A DNA stretch of 20,593 bases, taken from the NCBI GenBank assembly GCA_003517965.1, contig DOZO01000025.1, positions 11,982 through 32,574 of the forward strand, written 5' to 3'. The stretch is from Desulfobulbaceae bacterium (GTDB lineage Bacteria; Desulfobacterota; Desulfobulbia; Desulfobulbales; Desulfurivibrionaceae). The notes below the pieces were generated by a model that saw nothing but the letters and a program-made list of their open reading frames with translations, was not told the origin of the DNA and did no database searches. The position numbers were made by a program, and so were the translations under genes. Positions 14,877 through 20,593 of this stretch are shown one piece after another (the stretch's first letter is position 1; every line of letters begins with the position of its first letter).

Positions 14877-16508
14877 ATGTTTTGCAATCAATGTGAACAA
14901 GCAGCCAAGGGAACCGGATGTACCACCATCGGAGTCTGTGGAAAAAATGAACCCCTGGCTGGTCTCGAAGACCTGTTGACCCATGCTGTTCAGGGCTTAA
15001 GTCTGGTAGCCACTGCTGGCCGCAAGGTCGGGGTTGTGGACAACGCCATTGACCGTTTCACCTGTGAGGCGATTTTTTCCTGCCTTACCAATGTAGATTT
15101 TGACCCAGGCCGCTTTGAGGTACTGATCCGCAAGACCGTAGAGTTGCGCGAGTCTTTGCAGAAAAAAGTCGTGGCTGCAGGTGGCAAGGTTGATTCCACT
15201 GCTCCGGCAGCCACCTTTGCCCCGGCCACCACTCTGGCTGGGCTGGAAGCACAAGGCGCAGCCCTGAACTTCATTAACACCCTCGACGCCAATCCTGATC
15301 TGCAATCCTTGAAACAGATCACCATGTACGGACTGCGCGGCCTTGCTGCCTATGCCGATCACGCTGCCATCCTCGGTCAGGAAGATGAGACGGTCTATGC
15401 CTACATCCATGAGGCAATGGGCGAGTTGACCCGCAAGGATCTGGGTCTTGACCAGTTGGTGGGCCTCGCCCTGAAATGTGGCGAGGTAAATCTCAAGGCC
15501 ATGGAATTATTAGATGCTGGCAACACCGGCACCTATGGTCATCCGGTACCCACCCCGGTGCCGCTCGGGCATATCCCCGGCAAGTGTATTCTGGTCACCG
15601 GCCATGATCTCAAGGATCTGGCCATGCTCCTTGAGCAGACCAAGGACAAGGGGATCAACATCTACACCCATGGCGAGATGCTGCCTACCCATGGTTATCC
15701 AGAATTGAAAAAGTACAGCCATTTTTACGGCCACTTTGGCACAGCCTGGCAGAACCAGCAAAAGGAGATGCCCGAATTTCCAGGGGCCATCCTCTTTACC
15801 ACCAACTGCATCCAGAAGCCGAAAGATTCCTACAAGGCCAACGTCTTCACCACCGGTCTGGTCGGCTGGCCCGATGTAGCGCATATTGGCGCGGATAAGG
15901 ATTTCAGTCCAGTCATCGACCGGGCCCTGGCTCTGCCAGGATTCACCGATACCGTGGATAAGGACACGGTCTTGGTTGGTTTTGCCCGCAACACCGTGCT
16001 CGGGGTGGCCGATAAGGTCATCGCTGCGGTAAAGTCCAAGGCCATCCGCCACTTCTTTTTAGTGGGTGGCTGTGACGGGGCCAAGCCCGGACGCAACTAC
16101 TATACCGAGCTCGTGGAGCAGATTCCGGCAGACTGCATGGTCCTGACCCTGGCCTGCGGCAAGTTTCGCTTCTTTGACAAGAAGTTGGGCGACATCGGCG
16201 GCATCCCCCGTCTGCTTGATGTGGGCCAGTGCAACGATGCCTACTCGGCCATCCAGATTGCCGTAGCCCTGGCCGGAGCCTTTGAGTGCGGGGTCAACGA
16301 CCTGCCGCTCTCCATGGTGCTTTCCTGGTACGAGCAGAAAGCAGTGGTCATCCTTCTGACTCTGCTGAACCTGGGGATCAAGAATATCCGCCTTGGACCG
16401 ACCCTGCCCGCCTTCATCACCCCCAACGTGCTGAATGTGCTGGTGGAAAACTTCGCCATCAAGCCGGTAACTACGCCCGCCGAGGATTTGAAGGCCATTC
16501 TCGGATAA
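14877..16508 (+). CDS. hcp: Hcp, hydroxylamine reductase / hybrid-cluster protein (class I)
   Basis: Hcp is a cytosolic iron-sulfur protein with a hybrid [4Fe-2S-2O] cluster. It reduces hydroxylamine in vitro and has been linked to nitric oxide detoxification and nitrosative stress. The N-terminal cysteines C3, C6, C15 and C21 give the CX2CX8CX5C pattern of the class I enzymes of strict anaerobes (a [4Fe-4S] cluster). The hybrid-cluster ligands are all visible: H243, E267, C311, C399 (persulfide position, in GGCDGAKPG), C427, C452, E486 and K488. The length of 543 residues matches Desulfovibrio Hcp. AAGGAG (14864-14869) lies 7 nt before the ATG. It is the first gene of a set with an HD-domain protein and a ferredoxin-like protein. 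The upstream palindrome suggests Crp/Fnr-type control. Confidence 0.97.
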   Translation: MFCNQCEQAAKGTGCTTIGVCGKNEPLAGLEDLLTHAVQGLSLVATAGRKVGVVDNAIDRFTCEAIFSCLTNVDFDPGRFEVLIRKTVELRESLQKKVVAAGGKVDSTAPAATFAPATTLAGLEAQGAALNFINTLDANPDLQSLKQITMYGLRGLAAYADHAAILGQEDETVYAYIHEAMGELTRKDLGLDQLVGLALKCGEVNLKAMELLDAGNTGTYGHPVPTPVPLGHIPGKCILVTGHDLKDLAMLLEQTKDKGINIYTHGEMLPTHGYPELKKYSHFYGHFGTAWQNQQKEMPEFPGAILFTTNCIQKPKDSYKANVFTTGLVGWPDVAHIGADKDFSPVIDRALALPGFTDTVDKDTVLVGFARNTVLGVADKVIAAVKSKAIRHFFLVGGCDGAKPGRNYYTELVEQIPADCMVLTLACGKFRFFDKKLGDIGGIPRLLDVGQCNDAYSAIQIAVALAGAFECGVNDLPLSMVLSWYEQKAVVILLTLLNLGIKNIRLGPTLPAFITPNVLNVLVENFAIKPVTTPAEDLKAILG

Positions 16509-16515
16509 GAAAAAA

Positions 16516-16556
16516 ATGAATCTGGCGGCGGCCTCTCCCTCCGCCGCCAGATTCAT
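16516..16556. terminator. Perfect 16-bp hairpin downstream of hcp (terminator-like on the minus strand)
   Basis: ATGAATCTGGCGGCGG (16516-16531) and CCGCCGCCAGATTCAT (16541-16556) form a perfect 16-bp stem with a 9-nt loop, 7 nt after the hcp stop codon. On the plus strand CCCAGATAAGG follows, so this is not a plus-strand intrinsic terminator. On the minus strand TTTTTTTCTTA follows, the layout of an intrinsic terminator for antisense transcription. For the sense mRNA it may protect the 3' end of hcp or lower downstream expression. The ribosome binding site of the next gene starts just behind it. Confidence 0.65.
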
Positions 16557-16575
16557 CCCAGATAAGGAGATTGCC

Positions 16576-17328
16576 ATGCAATGCCCAGGCCAGGACAGCC
16601 GCTACTGGGATGCCAATGCCGTATTCGAGGCTACCTGCCCGAAATGCGGCAGCAGCGTCGAGTTCTTTAAGGATGACTCCAGCCGCAAGTGCGGCAAGTG
16701 CGGCACCAAGATGCTCAATCCCCACAACGATTTTGGCTGTGCTTCTTACTGTCCTTATGCCGAGCAGTGTCTGGGCTCTCTGCCCCCGGAGCTGCTGGCC
16801 AAGAAACAGGAAGTGCTCAAGGAGCGGGTGGCGGTGGAGATGAAGCGTTACTTTGCTGACGATTTCCGTCGCATAGGCCATGCCAGCCGGGTGGCCCGCC
16901 ATGCCAAAAATATCTCCACCCAGGAGGAGTGCAATCCTGCGGTGGTCGAGATCACCGCCTATCTTCACGACATTGGCATCAAGGAATCAGAGCGCAAGTA
17001 CAACAGCTCGTCGGCCCAACATCAACATCTTGAGGGGCCGCCGGTGGCCAGGGATATCCTCATTGCTCTGGGCGCGCCGCAACTGCTTATTGACGAGGTT
17101 TGCGATATCATCGGCCATCATCACACCCCAAGGCCGGAGGAGACCATGAACTTCAAGGTGCTCTACGATGCTGACCTGATCACCAATCTGGAAGAAGAAC
17201 AAAAGGATGCTCCATCCCCGCCAGGGCATCTGCAAAAGATCATTGACCGCTCTTTCCTTACCAGGGCGGGAGCTGCTTTAGCCGCCAAAGTGCTGCTCAA
17301 TCAAGACATTACGGAGATCAAGCCATGA
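16576..17328 (+). CDS. HD-domain protein with cysteine-rich zinc-ribbon-like N-terminus
   Basis: The 250-residue soluble protein has two parts. Residues 1-67 are cysteine-rich: CPKC (C21, C24) and CGKC (C39, C42) form a zinc-ribbon-like four-cysteine site, followed by C55, C59 and C65 in GCASYCPYAEQCLG. Residues about 85-245 form an HD domain with H102, the H131-D132 doublet (AYLHDIGI), H181-H183 (IGHHHTP) and D198/D200 (LYDADLI). That ligand set is typical of metal-dependent phosphohydrolases. The substrate is unknown. It lies between hcp and a ferredoxin-like gene, overlapping the latter by 4 nt, so a role in the same stress response is inferred. AAGGAG (16564-16569) supports the ATG at 16576. 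An in-frame ATG at 16516 lies in the hairpin and is rejected. Confidence 0.85.
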   Translation: MQCPGQDSRYWDANAVFEATCPKCGSSVEFFKDDSSRKCGKCGTKMLNPHNDFGCASYCPYAEQCLGSLPPELLAKKQEVLKERVAVEMKRYFADDFRRIGHASRVARHAKNISTQEECNPAVVEITAYLHDIGIKESERKYNSSSAQHQHLEGPPVARDILIALGAPQLLIDEVCDIIGHHHTPRPEETMNFKVLYDADLITNLEEEQKDAPSPPGHLQKIIDRSFLTRAGAALAAKVLLNQDITEIKP

Positions 17329-18080
17329 GAATCAAGCGAAAGATCATTGAGATAGACGAATCTTTGTGCAACGGCTGTGGCCAGTGCATTATTTCCTGCG
17401 CGGAAGGCGCCCTGCAGATCGTGGATGGCAAGGCAAAGATGCTGGCGGAAAAGTATTGTGACGGTTTGGGTGCCTGCCTGGGCGAATGCCCCACCGGCGC
17501 GCTGCGCATCATCGAACGGGTTGCCGACGACTTTGACGAAGAGGCGGTGGAAGAGCTGCTCAGCAAAAGAGCGGCGTCACAACCCCACCCGGCTCCGCCG
17601 ATTGGCGGTTGCCCCTCGGCCAGATTGCAGACCTTTGCCCCGGCCAGCCCCTGCCAGTCGGCCAACGCTCCGGTTCAGCTCGGAGCCGCCACCGGCTCCG
17701 CTCTCAGCCACTGGCCGCTGCAAATCCGCCTGGTGCCGCCCACCGCCCCATTTCTCAAAGGCGCCGACCTTCTGATCGCGGCCGACTGCGTGCCGGTGGC
17801 CTATTCGGATTTTCACCGCAATCTGCTAAGCGGCAAGGTGGTAATGCTGGGCTGCCCAAAATTCGACGATGTGGAAGGCGCTATCCAGAAATTCACGGAA
17901 ATCTTCGCCATCTCCGGGATTAAAAGCATCACCATGGCCATCATGGAAGTGCCCTGCTGTGGCAATATGCGCCATATCGTTTCCCAAGCCCTTGCCCGCT
18001 CAGGTAAGGCCATCCCAGCGCGAGAGGTGGTGATCTCCACCCGCGGGGAGCTTTTGCGTCAGGGAGCCTTGGCTCTATGA
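17325..18080 (+). CDS. Ferredoxin-like 4Fe-4S protein of the hcp operon
   Basis: The 251-residue protein starts with a two-cluster ferredoxin domain. C15, C18, C21 and C25 form a full CX2CX2CX3C motif. The second motif, CDGLGACLGECP (C45, C51, C55), has Leu48 where the second cysteine is expected, so the second cluster has only three Cys ligands or is a [3Fe-4S] type. A Pro/Ala-rich linker with GGCPSARLQTF follows, then a C-terminal domain (about 130-251) with further conserved-looking cysteines in ADCVP, LGCPKFDD and VPCCGN. No membrane segment is seen. Proteins of this type accompany hcp in sulfate reducers (sometimes called FrdX) and probably carry electrons to Hcp, though this is inferred. 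The ATG overlaps the preceding stop (ATGA, 17325-17328), indicating translational coupling. Confidence 0.85.
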   Translation: MRIKRKIIEIDESLCNGCGQCIISCAEGALQIVDGKAKMLAEKYCDGLGACLGECPTGALRIIERVADDFDEEAVEELLSKRAASQPHPAPPIGGCPSARLQTFAPASPCQSANAPVQLGAATGSALSHWPLQIRLVPPTAPFLKGADLLIAADCVPVAYSDFHRNLLSGKVVMLGCPKFDDVEGAIQKFTEIFAISGIKSITMAIMEVPCCGNMRHIVSQALARSGKAIPAREVVISTRGELLRQGALAL

Positions 18081-18198
18081 ATTTCAAGAGTCATCAGTTA
18101 CCAATTTTCTTCTTTTGTTTCCCGGCAAAAGAGGTTAAAGAGGATCTGTTTTGTGTAAATAAAATAGTGCCAACGGCATATATATTCAGGAGAAACCC

Positions 18199-18705
18199 AT
18201 GCGGATCATGAAAACCATGGCTGGGCAAATGCGGCTGTTCACCATCACCTTGGCCCTCTGCGGCCTGCTGGCCGGCGCTGCCCAGGCTGCCAGCAAGATG
18301 CCGGCCTTTACTCTGCCTTCAGTAAAAGATGGCGCTATGGTCAAATCCAGCGCCTATAAGGGGCAGGCGATACTGATCAATTTCTTCGCCACCTGGTGTC
18401 CTCCCTGCCGCAAGGAAATACCGGATTTTATCAAGCTCCAAAAGGAATACGGGGTAAAAGGCTTCACCGTGATCGGTATCTCCACCGACCAGGAAGGCGC
18501 TTCCATAGTTGATAAATTTGCTCAGAAAATGGAGATCAACTATCCGGTTCTGTTGGGAGATTCGGCAATTATCCCTGCCTTTGGCGGTATCCTTGGCATT
18601 CCCACTTCGTTTCTGATCAACAAAGAGGGCAATGTGGTCAAGCGTTACGATGGCTATGTCAATCACCAGACCCTGGTTAATGATCTTAATGCTATCCTGA
18701 AATAA
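18199..18705 (+). CDS. TlpA/ResA-like periplasmic thiol-disulfide oxidoreductase
   Basis: This 168-residue protein has a Sec signal peptide (hydrophobic stretch about residues 12-30, likely cut after AQA) and a thioredoxin fold with the active site WCPPC (C67, C70) in FFATWCPPCRKEIP. The cis-proline segment is GIPTSFLIN, and KEGNVVKRYDGYV near the end is typical of the TlpA/ResA/DsbE group. Such proteins act as reductants in the periplasm, for example in cytochrome c maturation. No such partner genes are adjacent, so the target is unknown. AGGAG (18188-18192) lies 6 nt before the ATG; later in-frame ATGs at 18208 and 18217 have no comparable site. The 118-bp upstream spacer suggests separate expression from the hcp operon. 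Confidence 0.9.
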   Translation: MRIMKTMAGQMRLFTITLALCGLLAGAAQAASKMPAFTLPSVKDGAMVKSSAYKGQAILINFFATWCPPCRKEIPDFIKLQKEYGVKGFTVIGISTDQEGASIVDKFAQKMEINYPVLLGDSAIIPAFGGILGIPTSFLINKEGNVVKRYDGYVNHQTLVNDLNAILK

Positions 18706-18728
18706 AAAACGGGCCAGTTTTTTTCCGG

Positions 18729-18758
18729 TTGACATCCTGAGTTCCTGTCGTATATATA
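18729..18758 (+). promoter_or_regulatory. Sigma-70 type promoter of the 80-residue secreted protein gene
   Basis: A perfect -35 box TTGACA (18729-18734) is followed after 16-18 nt by TATATA (18751-18756, or 18753-18758). The start is predicted near 18763-18765, about 70 nt before the ATG at 18834. It is one of the strongest-looking promoters in the window. Confidence 0.65.
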
Positions 18759-18776
18759 AATGAATAGTAATTCATT
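18759..18776 (+). promoter_or_regulatory. Operator-like palindrome at the predicted start site
   Basis: AATGAAT-AGTA-ATTCATT is a perfect 7-bp inverted repeat directly after the -10 element, covering the predicted transcription start. That is a typical place for a repressor operator. The sequence is AT-rich and the regulator is unknown, so the role is inferred. Confidence 0.4.
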
Positions 18777-18833
18777 ATTGCAACATGGAGCAGACAGAGA
18801 AGGCTTTTAAAATATAACCAAGAGGAGAGACAA

Positions 18834-19076
18834 ATGAGCAAAAAAATGATTTCCCTGGCAATGGCTTTGGCATTTGTAGCAAGCAGCGCCGTAGCTTCTT
18901 TCGCCGCTGACTGTGCAGGCACAGTTAAGGTGGTTGCAGGCACCGCCGTTACGGTAACCTGTGCGGATGGCACCGAGACCAAGGCTGAGGGTGCTGCCAA
19001 GGTTGGCGATAAGGTAATGGTAAAGGGCGGCAAGATCGAAGCTGCTAAAAAGAAAAAGGCTGTCGAGGGCTGCTAA
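18834..19076 (+). CDS. Small secreted cysteine-containing protein of unknown function
   Basis: No family was recognised. The 80-residue protein has a clear Sec signal peptide (MSKKMISLAMALAFVASSAVASFA, likely cut before ADC). The mature part has about 56 residues with three cysteines: one near its start (ADC), one in the middle (VTCADG) and one as the last residue (EGC). The mature chain looks like a small beta-rich domain (GTVKVVAGTAVTV, then AAKVGDKVMVKGGKI) and ends in a lysine-rich segment (AAKKKKAVEGC). AGGAG upstream of the ATG is a strong ribosome binding site. The gene is monocistronic, with its own strong promoter, an operator-like palindrome and an intrinsic terminator, which suggests an abundant and regulated product. 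A metal-binding or redox role is possible but not shown. Confidence 0.85.
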   Translation: MSKKMISLAMALAFVASSAVASFAADCAGTVKVVAGTAVTVTCADGTETKAEGAAKVGDKVMVKGGKIEAAKKKKAVEGC

Positions 19077-19107
19077 TTCCCCTTGCCAGACCTGAATCAT
19101 GGTCAGC

Positions 19108-19138
19108 AAAAGCCCGGCCAATGGCCGGGCTTTTTTTT
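19108..19138 (+). terminator. Rho-independent terminator after the small secreted protein gene
   Basis: GCCCGGCC (19112-19119) pairs with GGCCGGGC (19123-19130) around a 3-nt loop and is followed by eight T residues (19131-19138). A run of four A before the stem extends the pairing. This is a textbook intrinsic terminator. Confidence 0.92.
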
Positions 19139-19178
19139 ATGCAGACACATCTATCCTCTCACATAATAGAGTCGGATC

Positions 19179-19991
19179 ATGAATATTTTTACCTCTGCCA
19201 TCTTTGGCATCATTCAAGGCGCCACGGAATTTCTGCCCATCTCCAGCTCCGGTCATCTGGCTCTGGCCCATTATTTTTTTGGGGCCAACGAAGCCGGGCT
19301 GACCTTTGACGTGGCCCTGCATCTTGGCACTCTATTGGCCATCGTCATTTATTTTCGCGATGATTTCTGGCAGATGGGCAGGGCGGTGCTTGGCCTCTAC
19401 CCAGAAAAGGATGAGGCAAGAAAACTGCGCAACATGGCTTGGTATATCTGCCTTGCTACCATCCCCGGCGTTATGGCCGGGCTGTTGCTGGGAGATATCG
19501 CGGAGAATAACTTTCGCCATCCAGGCATGGTGGCGGCAGTTCTGGCCGGAGTTGGATTGCTCCTACTGCTTGCGGATCAGGCAGGCAAGCGTGTCCGTGA
19601 TTTTGGCACTATAACCCTGCTTGATGCCCTGCTCATTGGCCTTGCCCAGGCCTGCGCCATCGTCCCCGGGGTCTCACGCAGCGGCAGCACCATCACCTGC
19701 GGTCTGGCCCTTGGCCTTACCCGGCAGGCGGCGATTCGTTTCTCCTTTCTGCTTTCTGCCCCTATCATCTTCGGGGCCGGGGTTTACAAAATTCCGGAAA
19801 TCCTCGCCCAGGGCTTGATGGGTGGGCAAAGCGTCCTGTTCGCCATTGGTTTTTTCGCCTCCGCGATCTCAGGCTATCTGTTCATTTCCTTTATCATGCG
19901 ATACATCCGGGCCAGAAGCTTTGCCATTTTCGCCTACTACCGAGTCCTGGTAGCAGCCCTGGTCTTTATCGCCCTTTTCCTGCAACGATAG
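19179..19991 (+). CDS. uppP: Undecaprenyl-diphosphate phosphatase (UppP/BacA)
   Basis: UppP is an inner-membrane enzyme that dephosphorylates undecaprenyl diphosphate and so recycles the lipid carrier for peptidoglycan and other surface polymers; extra copies can give bacitracin resistance. The 270-residue, strongly hydrophobic protein has both family motifs. The first is GIIQGATEFLPISSSGH, an (E/Q)xxxE motif with Q13 and E17, followed by S24 and H26. The second is PGVSRSGSTITCGL with the catalytic arginine. About eight membrane helices are predicted, as usual. The ribosome binding site before 19179 is weak (GAGTCGG), and no separate promoter was recognised between the terminator at 19108-19138 and the start. 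Confidence 0.96.
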   Translation: MNIFTSAIFGIIQGATEFLPISSSGHLALAHYFFGANEAGLTFDVALHLGTLLAIVIYFRDDFWQMGRAVLGLYPEKDEARKLRNMAWYICLATIPGVMAGLLLGDIAENNFRHPGMVAAVLAGVGLLLLLADQAGKRVRDFGTITLLDALLIGLAQACAIVPGVSRSGSTITCGLALGLTRQAAIRFSFLLSAPIIFGAGVYKIPEILAQGLMGGQSVLFAIGFFASAISGYLFISFIMRYIRARSFAIFAYYRVLVAALVFIALFLQR

Positions 19992-20008
19992 TTTGCTGAT
20001 AAATACCA

Positions 20009-20593
20009 ATGCGCTATCAGGATATTGATTGGAACAGAATGTGGCGGGAGTTCAGGGGGCACAAATCCTGGAAGAAAAAAAACCGCAGTGACTGGGACCG
20101 CCGGGCCGCTTCGTTTGCCGAGCGCAACCTCGACTCGCCCTTTGTCGCCCAAGTCATGGCTCATATTCAGACCGAGCCGAACTGGACTGTGCTTGATGTA
20201 GGCTGCGGCCCCGGCACTTTGGCCATCCCCTTGGCCAGTCAGGTTCGTCAGGTAACCGCGCTGGATTATTCCGTCGCCATGCTGCTTGAATTGGACAAAC
20301 AGGCGCAGGCCACAGGACTGGACAATATCAAAACCATCCAGGCCTCCTGGGCCGATGATTGGCAGGCACTGGGCCTTGTCCGCCACGAGGTGGCTATCGC
20401 CTCCCGCTCCCTGTCGGTAGAGGATCTGCAAGGGGCTTTAAGCAGGCTGAACGCCTGGGCCAGCAAAGCCGTCTATGTAGTGGATCGGGTCGGAGCCGGG
20501 CCTTTTGATCCAGATCTTTTTACCGCTCTGGGCCGTAATTTCGAGCCCGGCCCGGATTATATCTTCACGGTCAACATCCTCTACACCCTCGGC
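20009..20593 (+). CDS. Class I SAM-dependent methyltransferase (3' end missing)
   Basis: The frame runs open from the ATG at 20009 to the window end, giving 195 codons without a stop. After a basic N-terminal part (DWNRMWREFRGHKSWKKK, then WDRRAASFAERN) comes the SAM-binding motif I VLDVGCGPGTLAIPLA (about residues 62-77). Motif II-like TALDYSVAMLLEL follows, then the DNIKTIQASWADDW strand, as in Rossmann-fold methyltransferases. The substrate cannot be read from the sequence. The start is the first ATG after uppP (17 nt after its stop). The ribosome binding site is weak, and an ATG at 20039 is a possible alternative. The close spacing suggests co-transcription with uppP. Confidence 0.85.
   Translation, partial: MRYQDIDWNRMWREFRGHKSWKKKNRSDWDRRAASFAERNLDSPFVAQVMAHIQTEPNWTVLDVGCGPGTLAIPLASQVRQVTALDYSVAMLLELDKQAQATGLDNIKTIQASWADDWQALGLVRHEVAIASRSLSVEDLQGALSRLNAWASKAVYVVDRVGAGPFDPDLFTALGRNFEPGPDYIFTVNILYTLG

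Noticed and set aside
16516..16575. Longer start for the HD-domain protein at 16516
   Set aside because: The ATG lies in the perfect hairpin; the ATG at 16576 has AAGGAG at the right distance and begins with the cysteine-containing N-terminus.
18135..18165. Possible promoter before the TlpA-like gene (TTAAAG / TAAAAT)
   Set aside because: The spacer is 19 nt and the -35 match is poor.
18702..18727. Possible terminator after the TlpA-like gene (A-run, GGGCCA, T-run)
   Set aside because: The stem would be only A-T pairs plus one C-G pair; too weak to call.

Overview
The window is a stretch of bacterial chromosome of about average GC with tightly packed genes. It looks like an anaerobic, motile Gram-negative bacterium, most likely of the Desulfobacterota (deltaproteobacterial type, perhaps Desulfobulbales-like). 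Three things point that way: P- and L-ring flagellar genes, which require an outer membrane; a class I (CX2CX8CX5C) hybrid-cluster protein grouped with a ferredoxin-like protein; and a sigma-54/sigma-28 flagellar hierarchy. The taxonomic placement is inference from gene content only.

Region 1 (1-9544) is flagellar. In order it holds flgH (5' end outside the window), flgI, a short flgJ-type rod-binding protein, flgN, flgK, flgL, csrA and fliW on the plus strand, and the anti-sigma factor flgM converging on the minus strand. A canonical sigma-54 promoter (790-805) lies directly before flgI and fixes its start at 851. A sigma-28-type promoter (9650-9676, minus) lies before flgM. The cluster therefore carries ring and junction structure genes, their export chaperone FlgN, and two regulatory switches: CsrA/FliW (translation) and FlgM (sigma-28 activity). 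FlgK (839 aa) and FlgL (888 aa) are much larger than the enterobacterial proteins because of internal insertions, and the two insertions share a recognisable module.

Region 2 (9789-14709) is housekeeping: polA with all three enzymatic domains, a PpiD-like membrane-anchored chaperone, and plsY on the minus strand. A short interspersed repeat occurs twice: a long copy with a strong hairpin before flgJ (2033-2135) and a shortened copy between polA and the ppiD-like gene (12507-12576).

Region 3 (14710-18080) is a nitrosative-stress type operon: hcp, then an HD-domain protein with a zinc-ribbon-like N-terminus, then a ferredoxin-like iron-sulfur protein that overlaps it by 4 nt. A Crp/Fnr-type palindrome sits between hcp and the divergent plsY, exactly 41.5 bp upstream of the predicted hcp start site. 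It also overlaps the -35 box of the predicted plsY promoter.

Region 4 (18199-20593) holds a TlpA/ResA-like periplasmic thioredoxin, an unrecognised 80-residue secreted three-cysteine protein with its own promoter and terminator, uppP (undecaprenyl-diphosphate phosphatase), and the 5' part of a class I SAM methyltransferase gene. No rRNA, tRNA, CRISPR array or insertion sequence was seen, and no gene-free stretch exceeds about 250 bases.
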